From positions 434,001 to 498,000 of the forward strand of contig AAXX01000001.1 in assembly GCA_000169355.1 (NCBI GenBank): a stretch of 64,000 nucleotides of DNA, in the 5' to 3' direction. Shown one piece after another: positions 8,278-16,513 of the stretch. The position numbers and the translations under genes are program-made. Numbering within the stretch: the first letter of the stretch is position 1; each line of letters starts with the position of its first letter. The DNA is from Flavobacteria bacterium BAL38 (GTDB lineage Bacteria; Bacteroidota; Bacteroidia; Flavobacteriales; Flavobacteriaceae). The notes beneath the pieces are model-generated. The model ran no database searches. It was not told where the DNA came from and saw nothing but the letters and a program-made list of their open reading frames with translations.

Positions 8278-8299
8278 CTTTATAAATATGAGTGTAAAA

Positions 8300-8506
8300 C
8301 TATTCAGCTTTTTTCTCAGTAGCTTTTTTAGATGAACAACATCCACCTGATTTAGCTTCTGAACCACAAGATTTTTTATCTGCGGTTGAACAAGATTTTT
8401 CAGTTTTTGCTTTCTCTTTTTTTGCTTTTTGCTTAGGCTCTTGAGCGTTAACGTTCATTGATAACATAAAAGCAGCTACTGCCATGATAGAAACTAATTT
8501 TTTCAT
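8300..8506 (-). CDS. Exported Lys/Cys-rich small protein, function unknown
   Basis: 68 residues. A clear signal peptide ends at NVNAQ. The mature part of about 46 residues is almost wholly lysine, serine, alanine and cysteine, with cysteines in KSCSTADKKSCGS and SGGCCSS. Its low complexity suggests no compact fold. Paired cysteines and many lysines could bind metal or acidic surface polymers, but that is a guess. It is monocistronic, with its own -7 box (8559-8566) and a strong terminator. I recognise no named family. Confidence 0.8.
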   Translation of the reverse strand: MKKLVSIMAVAAFMLSMNVNAQEPKQKAKKEKAKTEKSCSTADKKSCGSEAKSGGCCSSKKATEKKAE

Positions 8507-8558
8507 TTTTTTATTTTTTAATTATTATTTAATTCATTTTTAAACTATTGTACTATTA

Positions 8559-8566
8559 CAAATATA
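8559..8566 (-). promoter_or_regulatory. -7 box for the Lys/Cys-rich peptide gene
   Basis: TATATTTG on the minus strand, about 50 bases before the ATG at 8506. No GTAAC palindrome accompanies it, in contrast to its neighbours. Confidence 0.5.
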
Positions 8567-8611
8567 TATAATTTTAGAAATAGTACTCTTAATTTTGTAT
8601 TAATTTAACAG

Positions 8612-10213
8612 CTAATTCTTTCTTATTACTTTTTCAGTTACATAAAACTTATCATCAAATACAAAAGTAATAATCACAAATGTTGTATTTGCAGAAGAAA
8701 TATCAAAATTCATACCGCTTTTTCCTGCACGAATTCCTTCAATATCTCCTTCTTCTACAATTTTACCATCTATAGTAGAAATTATGTAATTTACTTTTGT
8801 TTCGTAAGGCATCGTAAAATCTACTCTAATTGTATCTGATGGTGTAGGATTAGGTGAAATTATAACCGAAAAAGGATTTTTACCATCTATTTGTTGTACG
8901 CTTAAAGGAGTGTTTTTAATTAATTTAACCTCATAAACTGTTGGATCTGCAGAAGTTAATCCTGTTTGATTATCTGTAAATGCAGATACAGAAGAACTCT
9001 GAATTCCGCCAAACAAATGTCCAATTACAAATTCATTCGCTGTGATGTTTGACAATTGAATTACTTCATTAGAATAATGAGCTAAATTTTCATTAGGAAT
9101 AAATTCTGCTCCAGCTCCTTTTAAATTTGGCATTTCAACTGGTAATTGATATTCATATAAATCGCCAGTTGCAGTTCGAGTTGTTCTACTTATTGTTTTT
9201 ACAAACGGAACTGTATCATCTTGAATCAAACTTCCTGCTTGATAATAATATTGACTTATTCCTCCAAAAAACAAATTATGCATTTGGTTTAGAGTTGCAT
9301 CATACAACCCCACTTTTCCACTATGATAATTACTTAAATATTGATTGAATGAAGTCTGTGGAAAATATCCTCCTGCTTTAATATCAACCGGATATAAAAA
9401 AGGCAAATCCACCGCAATTTGAAAAACCCCAGATGAAATTGTATAGCCAAGTTCGCCATCAGGAAAAACTTGAGGAACTAAATTATAATCTCTTCGATGT
9501 AAATGCACCGCATCTGTAATTTCTTCATAGTTAGCGTAACTCAAACCAGCTCCCGAATTATCAATTGTAAATTTACGAATGGAATTAGAATAGGTTTGCG
9601 TAAACGTTGGATTGTTCATAGGATTATATCGTCCATCAAATCGATGTCCGCCAACTAAATAAAACGTAGTTCCAATTTTTGCTAATTGTCCGCCTGTAAT
9701 TGCAAAAACATCGTTAGCTATTTGTTTAAAATAAGCGCCTATTGAAGTGCCAGCAATAATAGCATTAATCAAATTTGGCACATCAACTGAAGTCAAATTA
9801 TTAAACGTTTTATGATCGGCTGCTGTTGTTGAATAAGCATATCCACCAATAATAAACAAAGCATCGCCATCTTGATAAAAATTCATGTTTGTCGATTGCA
9901 ATTGTTCTTTAATTCCTGTAGGAAGCGAATTTACCGAAGCCGACCAAACTTGTTGTGTGGCAATATCAACCACATACATATCGGTATTGTTTTGCGCTCC
10001 AGGAAAAGCATTAAATGGTTGACGTGCATGAACACCATCCTTTCTTCCACCAATAATAAGCCATTTACCATTATGTTGGGCAAAAGCATACGAATGTAAT
10101 CCTGGCAATCCAGATACTGTTACAGGAGTTAAAACCACATCATAATCAAATGTAGTTTGTGCTATTGATGATTGTAAAAACATTAACAATAACACGATTA
10201 AATATTTTTTCAT
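8612..10213 (-). CDS. Secreted kelch-like protein with type IX secretion C-terminal domain
   Basis: 533 residues. The signal peptide ends near QSSIAQ. The body contains repeated GG-containing motifs spaced like kelch blades (WLIIGGRKDG, LFIIGGYAYS, FYLVGGHRFDG, LFFGGISQY, HLFGGIQSS), suggesting a beta-propeller. The last 80 or so residues (NPFSVIISPNPTPSDT ... GMNFDIS ... VTEKVIRKN) form a T9SS type A sorting domain, so the protein should be exported through the outer membrane and attached or released. No galactose-oxidase catalytic residues were identified. Partner and ligand are unknown. Confidence 0.82.
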   Translation of the reverse strand: MKKYLIVLLLMFLQSSIAQTTFDYDVVLTPVTVSGLPGLHSYAFAQHNGKWLIIGGRKDGVHARQPFNAFPGAQNNTDMYVVDIATQQVWSASVNSLPTGIKEQLQSTNMNFYQDGDALFIIGGYAYSTTAADHKTFNNLTSVDVPNLINAIIAGTSIGAYFKQIANDVFAITGGQLAKIGTTFYLVGGHRFDGRYNPMNNPTFTQTYSNSIRKFTIDNSGAGLSYANYEEITDAVHLHRRDYNLVPQVFPDGELGYTISSGVFQIAVDLPFLYPVDIKAGGYFPQTSFNQYLSNYHSGKVGLYDATLNQMHNLFFGGISQYYYQAGSLIQDDTVPFVKTISRTTRTATGDLYEYQLPVEMPNLKGAGAEFIPNENLAHYSNEVIQLSNITANEFVIGHLFGGIQSSSVSAFTDNQTGLTSADPTVYEVKLIKNTPLSVQQIDGKNPFSVIISPNPTPSDTIRVDFTMPYETKVNYIISTIDGKIVEEGDIEGIRAGKSGMNFDISSANTTFVIITFVFDDKFYVTEKVIRKN

Positions 10214-10276
10214 TGTATAAAATTATATGTTAAGCTCCTGAAAAAACAGGAACCATAAATAAACTTTTTAAATTTT

Positions 10277-10597
10277 TTAAATGAAAAACTTAGGCGGATG
10301 CCAGATAGAATGTTGGTATATAGAAATAAAGATTTTCTCGTAATTCGATTTTTCTTTTTCGAGTTTGAATTCAGAAAAAGTAATTTCAGGTTTAAAATCT
10401 AATTCGGCTACAAATTGAACCGGACTAAAATTTAGATTCATAATTATTTTACCCTTCTCACAACCTGAAGATTCAGTATTAGAATTATGACAAGTTTGTT
10501 CACAATTTTCACTCGAAAATATTTTCATTGCTCTAACTGACGGCAATGTCACCAGAAGCAATAAGTAAAAACAAAGGATGTGAACTAAAAATTTCAT
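10277..10597 (-). CDS. Exported 106-residue protein, function unknown
   Basis: A strong signal sequence (residues 1-23, ending VRA) precedes a short mature protein with three cysteines in NCEQTCHNSNTESSGCEKG and an aromatic C terminus (SIWHPPKFFI). No known family was recognised. The cysteine/histidine cluster might bind metal. The gene has a perfect GTAAC-N4-GTTAC palindrome promoter and so should be controlled together with cydAB. Confidence 0.75.
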   Translation of the reverse strand: MKFLVHILCFYLLLLVTLPSVRAMKIFSSENCEQTCHNSNTESSGCEKGKIIMNLNFSPVQFVAELDFKPEITFSEFKLEKEKSNYEKIFISIYQHSIWHPPKFFI

Positions 10598-10601
10598 TTA
10601 A

Positions 10602-10644
10602 CAAATATATACAAACTTTAAAAACATTTGGTAACATTTGTTAC
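10602..10644 (-). promoter_or_regulatory. Promoter of the 106-residue protein gene with perfect palindrome
   Basis: GTAAC-ATTT-GTTAC at 10631-10644 (both arms perfect), a 21-base spacer and a TATATTTG -7 box at 10602-10609. This is the only one of the six similar promoters with a 21-base rather than 22-base spacer. The -7 box lies close to the ATG (10597), so the leader would be very short or absent. Confidence 0.7.
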
Positions 10645-10652
10645 ACAAGAAA

Positions 10653-10856
10653 TTAGGGTTTCTTCTTTTTGAAAAAATCACCAATCATATTGAATAATAA
10701 CCCTCCTAAAACACCACCATACAAAGTACTATTTAAAGGTTTTGAAGTGATAGAACATGTTCCTGAAACACAACCAATATAATGATAATAAGCGTAGCCA
10801 GAAATTAATCCGAATACAACTCCAATAGCAGTAATAATGATTTCTTTTTTATTCAT
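10653..10856 (-). CDS. DUF6132-like small membrane protein
   Basis: 67 residues with two hydrophobic helices (about 8-27 and 46-60) and a short loop containing GCVSGTCSITSKPLNS. The paired cysteines in GC-x-SGTC-x-ITS are characteristic of the small DUF6132 membrane family of Bacteroidota. Reminiscent motifs occur in sulfur-handling membrane proteins, but no function is established. Promoter is a degenerate member of the palindrome set (10870-10913). Confidence 0.75.
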   Translation of the reverse strand: MNKKEIIITAIGVVFGLISGYAYYHYIGCVSGTCSITSKPLNSTLYGGVLGGLLFNMIGDFFKKKKP

Positions 10857-10869
10857 TTTGTTTTTTCTT

Positions 10870-10913
10870 CAAAGATAGAAGTTGATTTATACTTCTTAAG
10901 TAACAAATATCAC
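10870..10913 (-). promoter_or_regulatory. DUF6132 gene promoter with degenerate palindrome
   Basis: On the minus strand GTGAT-ATTT-GTTAC (10900-10913) keeps one perfect arm. It is followed by 22 bases and a TATCTTTG -7 box at 10870-10877. The exact spacing argues that the weak left arm is still functional. Confidence 0.6.
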
Positions 10914-11049
10914 ATTAGCTTTGATATGAAAATCAACATTGAAGATTTCATACTCATCATTTAAACATAAAGTTATTATCAAAAACTGATTTTGTTTCAG
11001 TAGAAAAACTAAAAAAAGAAGAAAATTATTTATGTAGAGTATTTTTTAA

Positions 11050-11847
11050 TCAACTTTTAAATTTTGTTTTTTTTTGTATAAGCTTAATTAACTGCTTTCT
11101 TTTATTTTGAAATTCAGAATTTGGTAAACTAAATTTTTCAGACTTTAAATACTCTATTAGATTTTTCTTAGTAATTCCATCTATCGTTTCCAACTCAATT
11201 TCTTCAGGAATTTCAATATTTTTAACATTAATAAGGTAATATAAAAAATCTAATTCTTTATACATAAGACAAACATCGATTAAAGAAAAAGTTTTTTTAT
11301 AGGGTGGAAATTTTATAGTGGAATTTAAATCTGCACCTTTTTCAATTAATAATTTACTTACTTCTAAACAACTTAAATTTACAAACAGAGGCAAATTTTC
11401 AGACACCGAACCCTTTTCATTAGTTGAAATAACCTTCAAATTAACATCACAATTTTTCTTCAGTAGTTCATTAACAAAAAAAGCATCGCAATCGCCTAAA
11501 AATTCAATTGCTATAATTAATGGTGTTGTTTTCTCAAACTTTCCGCAAATTTCATTGACATTTGCACCATTAGCTATTAATGCTTTAAACGCTTCTCTTT
11601 TGTTATTGGCAATTGACAAGCAAAGTAAACTCATCCCGTATTTAGGTTCTTTTACATCAATAAGCTCAGGATTAGAACTAATAATTTTTGTAATTGTTTT
11701 TACATTTTCTTCATTTACAGCTTTTGCCAAACTATATGCTGGCGAATCATCAAAATTAGAAAATCTATATCCAGGAGAAGTATTATCAGAAACTTGACAT
11801 TGTATGTTCAATGTATAAAAAAAAGCAAGTAAAATAATTTTCTTCAT
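11050..11847 (-). CDS. Ankyrin-repeat exported protein
   Basis: 265 residues with an N-terminal signal sequence (about 1-18, ending NIQCQ or lipid-modified at that Cys). Three or four ankyrin repeats span about residues 35-175: GMSLLCLSIANNKREAFKALIANGANVN, then TTPLIIAIEF and LLIEKGADLNS. Ankyrin repeats mediate protein binding; in bacteria exported copies are often periplasmic. A separate open frame antisense to it (11318-11797) is a shadow. The gene is isolated, with no operon partner, and its role is unknown. Confidence 0.82.
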   Translation of the reverse strand: MKKIILLAFFYTLNIQCQVSDNTSPGYRFSNFDDSPAYSLAKAVNEENVKTITKIISSNPELIDVKEPKYGMSLLCLSIANNKREAFKALIANGANVNEICGKFEKTTPLIIAIEFLGDCDAFFVNELLKKNCDVNLKVISTNEKGSVSENLPLFVNLSCLEVSKLLIEKGADLNSTIKFPPYKKTFSLIDVCLMYKELDFLYYLINVKNIEIPEEIELETIDGITKKNLIEYLKSEKFSLPNSEFQNKRKQLIKLIQKKTKFKS

Positions 11848-11944
11848 ATTGTCTTTTATTTAATCAAAGTTAAAAACTTATGGATTACAAAATCAGATTC
11901 AGATTTTCTAAGATAGTAAATTAAATGAAAAAGTTATAAATAAT

Positions 11945-13459
11945 TTAAAACTGAAAATAAATAAAAGGTTGAGTTCCTGAAGAAGCTGTTGCGTACACTA
12001 CCCAATAAATCAATCCTAATAAAATAGCTTTAATAACTAACGGGATAGTTGAAAAAGTTTTTTGCATGAAAGCAATAGTTTTTACTGGAATAAAATGCCA
12101 AACCACTCCGATTACTAATAACAAAAACACATTTTTATATCCTAATACAATCGTTTGCCATTGATCATAATTGAACGTTAATTTGCCTATGTTTTGAATG
12201 ACTTGAAATGCCGTTGCAAAGTCTTTAGCTCTGAAAAACAACCAACAAAACACAACAAAATGAAAAGTCAAGATAACTTGAATGGTTCGAACAAACATGT
12301 TTTTTGGTAATTTAATAAACTGACCAAAGAACTTCTCTACTACTAAAGCCAATCCGTGTAAAACACCCCAAACCACAAATTTCCATGATGCTCCATGCCA
12401 TAATCCGCCTAAAAACATGGTCATAAACAAATTGAAATACGTTCTTATTTTTCCTTTTCTGTTTCCGCCTAACGAAATGTATAAATAATCGCGTAACCAA
12501 CTCGAAAGTGAAATATGCCATCTTCGCCAAAATTCAGTAATAGAACCTGATTGATAGGGTGTTCTAAAGTTATCAGGCAACCAAAATCCCATTAATAAAG
12601 CTAATCCAATTGCAATGTCTGAATATCCTGAAAAGTCGCAATAAATCTGAATTGCATAACCATAAGAAGCCATTAAATTTTCGAATGCAGTATAACTATT
12701 TGGTGCATCAAAAACGCGGTCAACGAAGTTGCTTGAAATATAATCTGAAATCACCGCTTTTTTTAACAAACCACCAATAATCAAAAATAAGGCGCGATTA
12801 AAATCCTCTTTTGTTAGTTTTAATTTCTCATAAATTTGCGGAATAAAATCGCTCGCTCTTACAATTGGTCCTGCTACTAATTGCGGGAAAAATGAAACGA
12901 AAAATAAGAAATCCATGAAGCTTTTCGTTGGCTCTAATTCTTTTCGGTAAACATCGATGGTGTAACTTAACGTTTGGAAAGTATAGAATGAAATTCCGAC
13001 GGGAAGAATAATATCTTCAAACTTCATATTTCCATCAAAAATCGAATTAAAGTTATCGATAAAGAAATTGGTATACTTAAAATAAGCTAACATTCCAAGG
13101 TTAATCAACAAACTCAAAACCAAATAAAACTTACGATAGAATTGTTGAACTTCTACATAAATTAATCGAGAAAGCGAATAATCTACAACAGATGAAAATA
13201 GTAATATCCAAAAGTAAAAACCACTTGACTTATAATAGAAAAATAGTGAAAACAGCACCACATAGGTTATGCGAAAATAATGTGTTTTTCGTGATAAAAT
13301 ATAAATAGCATAAAAGGTTAAAAACAAACCTAAAAACAATGCACTGTTAAACAACAAAGGCTGTTTTGGATTGTAAATAAACCAATTTTTTATCGTTTCT
13401 AAATCAACACTACCAATAGTGTTATGAAACCAATTTTGTAAACTAAAAAGTGCGCTCAC
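11945..13459 (-). CDS. MBOAT family O-acyltransferase (AlgI-like)
   Basis: 504 residues and about 10-12 membrane helices. The conserved MBOAT region includes SYGYAIQIYCDFSGYSDIAIG, FRTPYQSGSITEFWRRWHISLS and the catalytic-type histidine in GGLWHGASWKF. AlgI-like MBOATs move an acetyl (or other acyl) group across the inner membrane for O-acylation of polysaccharide, working with SGNH-type periplasmic partners. It lies 2 bp after an SGNH gene, and a second SGNH gene precedes that, so the three form an operon. The start is GTG (13459) if the upstream-most in-frame site is right. Target polymer is unknown; the exopolysaccharide cluster at 54-60 kb is a candidate. Confidence 0.93.
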   Translation of the reverse strand: MSALFSLQNWFHNTIGSVDLETIKNWFIYNPKQPLLFNSALFLGLFLTFYAIYILSRKTHYFRITYVVLFSLFFYYKSSGFYFWILLFSSVVDYSLSRLIYVEVQQFYRKFYLVLSLLINLGMLAYFKYTNFFIDNFNSIFDGNMKFEDIILPVGISFYTFQTLSYTIDVYRKELEPTKSFMDFLFFVSFFPQLVAGPIVRASDFIPQIYEKLKLTKEDFNRALFLIIGGLLKKAVISDYISSNFVDRVFDAPNSYTAFENLMASYGYAIQIYCDFSGYSDIAIGLALLMGFWLPDNFRTPYQSGSITEFWRRWHISLSSWLRDYLYISLGGNRKGKIRTYFNLFMTMFLGGLWHGASWKFVVWGVLHGLALVVEKFFGQFIKLPKNMFVRTIQVILTFHFVVFCWLFFRAKDFATAFQVIQNIGKLTFNYDQWQTIVLGYKNVFLLLVIGVVWHFIPVKTIAFMQKTFSTIPLVIKAILLGLIYWVVYATASSGTQPFIYFQF

Positions 13460-13461
13460 TA

Positions 13462-14883
13462 TTATTTTGATGATTTAAATAATTCATACGATTGCATAAA
13501 AGCATTAAAAAACAATTCTGCTTGTTTTTCATATCCTGCTTTAGAATAATGCACTTTATCTCTAGCCATATATCCTTTTGCCGCATTACGGTTTATGGAT
13601 TTGTTACCACCAAAAACATCTAGAAGATTCCAAACTGCATAGTTATTTACGTGTGCATTATCTTCTATGATTTCAGCATATTTTTCAATAAATGTATTTT
13701 TAAATTTTCGATGTAAAACAGAAGGTGGAGATGTCATTACTAAAATACAAACCTCCGGATTATGCTCTTTAATTCCTTTAATCATTTGGTTCAAATGAGT
13801 GAAATATTGCTCACCTGATTGTTTGTCAAAACTTTCATTAGTTCCTAAAGATATAATCACTAAATCAGGATTTAAAGCTGGCAATTGCTCATAAAACAAA
13901 GGAAATTTATTAAAATCAGATGCCTTAGCTCCATTTACGCCTATACTATGATATAGTATACCCGAATTCTCGTTTTCTAAAACCAACCCGTTTAAAGCAA
14001 AATCGTCAATTTCTTGATTGGGAACAATCGCAATTTTATCTAATAGCGTTGTCGAAATATAATCGTTTGTATAAGTTGCTGGTTGTAAGTCAATCGGAAT
14101 ATATTCTGTTTGGGTAGTGGTTTTAGATTGAGTTCCTTTTGTTGGAATTGTTAAAACTTTTCCATCACGAATCATATCACTTTTTAAACCATTTGCTTTT
14201 TTTAATGCCTTTAAAGAGACATTGTATTTGTTAGCAATTCCTCCTAAAACTTCTCCTGACTTTACTTTATGGGTTATTTTTTTTGGAACTTTTCTTTCTA
14301 TTACAATGCTTTTATTAGAAACTGAAACATCAAATAAATTAGCATTTTGAGGTGTAATTACTTTTAGTTTTGTAAAATTAAATTGCGAATCTTTGACTAC
14401 TAATTGAATAGCAAAATCATCTGAATTTGTTTCCATAGAAAAACCACTTAATCCAACAGGCTTTGTTGTATCTGCATATAAATTTCTAAAACTTTGAAAA
14501 TTTCCTGATGCGGAATAGCGAATGGGAGCACTATTATTAGTTTTTGCTACACTATAAGGTAACGTAAATCCAAAACCTGCATTTCCAAAAACAGATTGCA
14601 TTTCTTTTCTAATTTTTGCAGTAAATAAATCTGCCTGAATATGCGAATCGCCAATATGAACAATATTGATTTTTCTTGATTTTGTTTGCTCTAATTGATA
14701 TACTTTTTCATAGAATGCCAAAAGAGCATTTGAATTATGAAAATCATTTCCTGTAAAAACAACCTCAACAGAATCTACAACCGGAATATCTACATAAACC
14801 GAATCGACTGGAATTAACAAAGAATCTTGAGAGAATCCAAAAATTGAAATTCCAAGAAATAGCGCTATTAATTTACTCTTCAT
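13462..14883 (-). CDS. SGNH/GDSL hydrolase-like protein with inserted LysM domain
   Basis: 473 residues. Signal peptide ends near GFSQ. Block I of the SGNH fold, IVHIGDSH, is at 75-81, and the block V pair DKVH is at 442-445, with LGTNES between. A complete LysM module (about 203-247: THKVKSGEVLGGIANKY ... NGL ... VLTIP) interrupts the fold. SGNH proteins in such operons transfer or remove acyl groups from polysaccharide, and LysM binds peptidoglycan or other GlcNAc polymers. Periplasmic location is expected. It overlaps the upstream SGNH gene by 11 bp and is 2 bp from the MBOAT gene. The inserted LysM is unusual. Confidence 0.85.
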   Translation of the reverse strand: MKSKLIALFLGISIFGFSQDSLLIPVDSVYVDIPVVDSVEVVFTGNDFHNSNALLAFYEKVYQLEQTKSRKINIVHIGDSHIQADLFTAKIRKEMQSVFGNAGFGFTLPYSVAKTNNSAPIRYSASGNFQSFRNLYADTTKPVGLSGFSMETNSDDFAIQLVVKDSQFNFTKLKVITPQNANLFDVSVSNKSIVIERKVPKKITHKVKSGEVLGGIANKYNVSLKALKKANGLKSDMIRDGKVLTIPTKGTQSKTTTQTEYIPIDLQPATYTNDYISTTLLDKIAIVPNQEIDDFALNGLVLENENSGILYHSIGVNGAKASDFNKFPLFYEQLPALNPDLVIISLGTNESFDKQSGEQYFTHLNQMIKGIKEHNPEVCILVMTSPPSVLHRKFKNTFIEKYAEIIEDNAHVNNYAVWNLLDVFGGNKSINRNAAKGYMARDKVHYSKAGYEKQAELFFNAFMQSYELFKSSK

Positions 14884-16324
14884 GTACCGAATCCTTATTA
14901 ATTATTACACTATCTTTTTTTATACGAGCCACTGGTTTTTTTCGTTTTTTTCTTAATTCTTTATACATCTCATAGCCTTGATTCAACTGAGCAAAAACTA
15001 AATTTGCCGCCTCTTTTGCTCCTCTATGATTAAAATGTGTATAATCTTTATTGGCTCTAGATGGCTCCTGCTCTACCCATTGAATCATAGAACCATCGCC
15101 ACCCATTAAGGTGTACATATTTACAAAACTCGATTCCGATTTAATAGCATATCGCTTTTGCGCAGTATTTAATGGTACAACGGCAGAATCTGTTTTCATT
15201 TCTAAATCATATTTGGTCGATTTATCTGCTGTAGAAACAATTAAAATGGCAACTCCCGGAAAACATTCTTTTAAATGCGCAACCACTTTTGTCATCCTTT
15301 TTTCGTACCAACCGTAGTTTAATGAGCCATAATTCAACACATTAGCTCCATATTGCAAAACGATTAAATCATAATCTAATTTGGCATGAAACGCACGCAT
15401 TGTAGCTATATCAAAACTTCCAATAGGCAAACCAGAATTCCCTCTATTTGAGAAATTATCTACATGAACCCCTTTTCCGTCATCAAAATTGAATCCGTAA
15501 ATTGGAATAGAATCTGCCTTTTTGAAGTTTACTTTTAAAGTTTTAAGATTCGTTTCTGAAAGCACTAATGTATTGACAATTGAATTAGGCGTTAATTTTT
15601 TAGAAATCGTATCTGTTCCTAAAATATATTTAATTTTTCCTTCTTTATTTTTTGAACTTCCGTAAAACAATGTAGGTTTAGGCAAATCAGAAGCAAATCG
15701 CGTTTTGTTCGCTTTATATTTTACCCAAGCTACATTAGAGGTATCATTTGAATAAAATACATGACCGTTTACTCCAAATGGATGTAATGGTCGTTTTACT
15801 TTTAAATAAGATTGAGTTTTCCAATTTGCAGAAAACTCATGTACTAATGAGCTTCTTGAACTTGCAGACTCTGATGTAATATTCACAAAACCAACACCTT
15901 GTCCGCCAAATTTTTCTTGTAAATACGTTCTGAAATCTTTTACAATTAAATCGCCATCCGTCATTGAATCTCCAAAATAAGCAATTCGAACGTTGCCTTC
16001 ATTTTTAGTTTCTAATTGGAAAAGTTTTTCGAAGAAAGATAGTAAATACTGATTCCCTTTATAATTCTCAAAAGTTTCATCTGGAAATTTAACTCCGTTA
16101 GTAATTTTATAATCAATTGTAAGTTCAGACAATGTATCTGCGGCAATTGTATCATTATCTTCGACAATTGCTTCTAACAACAAACTATCGACAACAATAT
16201 TTTTTGAAGCAATTGTAGTTTCTGAAAACAACTTTTTAGGTAAAAACGTTTTGAATGTCAAAAAAGACAATGCAGAAACGATTATCACAAGTAAAGTTTG
16301 AAAAAAATATTTTGATGTGTTCAT
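14873..16324 (-). CDS. Membrane-anchored SGNH/GDSL hydrolase-like protein
   Basis: 483 residues with an N-terminal transmembrane anchor (about 6-26). The SGNH block I is AYFGDSMTDGD (118-120 GDS), and DYTHFNHRGA near residue 435 gives the Asp-His pair. The central part carries a jelly-roll-like stretch as in OAFN/AlgX-type acyltransferases. It is first gene of the SGNH-SGNH-MBOAT operon and should act in the periplasm on the acyl group delivered by MBOAT. The C-terminal tail is very Lys/Arg-rich. Whether it is an esterase or a transferase cannot be told. Confidence 0.82.
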   Translation of the reverse strand: MNTSKYFFQTLLVIIVSALSFLTFKTFLPKKLFSETTIASKNIVVDSLLLEAIVEDNDTIAADTLSELTIDYKITNGVKFPDETFENYKGNQYLLSFFEKLFQLETKNEGNVRIAYFGDSMTDGDLIVKDFRTYLQEKFGGQGVGFVNITSESASSRSSLVHEFSANWKTQSYLKVKRPLHPFGVNGHVFYSNDTSNVAWVKYKANKTRFASDLPKPTLFYGSSKNKEGKIKYILGTDTISKKLTPNSIVNTLVLSETNLKTLKVNFKKADSIPIYGFNFDDGKGVHVDNFSNRGNSGLPIGSFDIATMRAFHAKLDYDLIVLQYGANVLNYGSLNYGWYEKRMTKVVAHLKECFPGVAILIVSTADKSTKYDLEMKTDSAVVPLNTAQKRYAIKSESSFVNMYTLMGGDGSMIQWVEQEPSRANKDYTHFNHRGAKEAANLVFAQLNQGYEMYKELRKKRKKPVARIKKDSVIINKDSVHEE

Positions 16325-16444
16325 TTATTAAATTTCAATAATAAAATCTAAAATCGTAATCCAATATTTGGGAACGCAGATTGAAGAGTTTTTTAATAAT
16401 TCTGAAAATTTTACCTCATTTAACCCAATTCATTTATAAAAGAG

Positions 16445-16458
16445 ACGCTTAACAGCGT
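16445..16458. repeat. Dispersed hairpin, copy 1 (ACGCT-taac-AGCGT)
   Basis: A perfect 5-bp stem and 4-base loop, preceded by AGAG and followed by GACAAACTA. A second copy at 49972-49985 has the same flanks but stem ATGCT/AGCAT, so one stem pair changed on both sides. Both lie in gene-free gaps. Confidence 0.45.
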
Positions 16459-16513
16459 GACAAACTAAACGTAAAAAAACTCGCAACTCGTAACTTTAAA
16501 CTCGCAACTCTTC

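Noticed and set aside
10236..10251. TCCTG-aaaaaa-CAGGA hairpin between the 106-residue gene and the kelch-like gene
   Set aside because: Five-base stem without a T-tract; too weak to call a terminator.
11318..11797. 159-codon frame antisense to the ankyrin gene
   Set aside because: Ankyrin repeats on the other strand explain it; no promoter, and the composition is that of a shadow frame.
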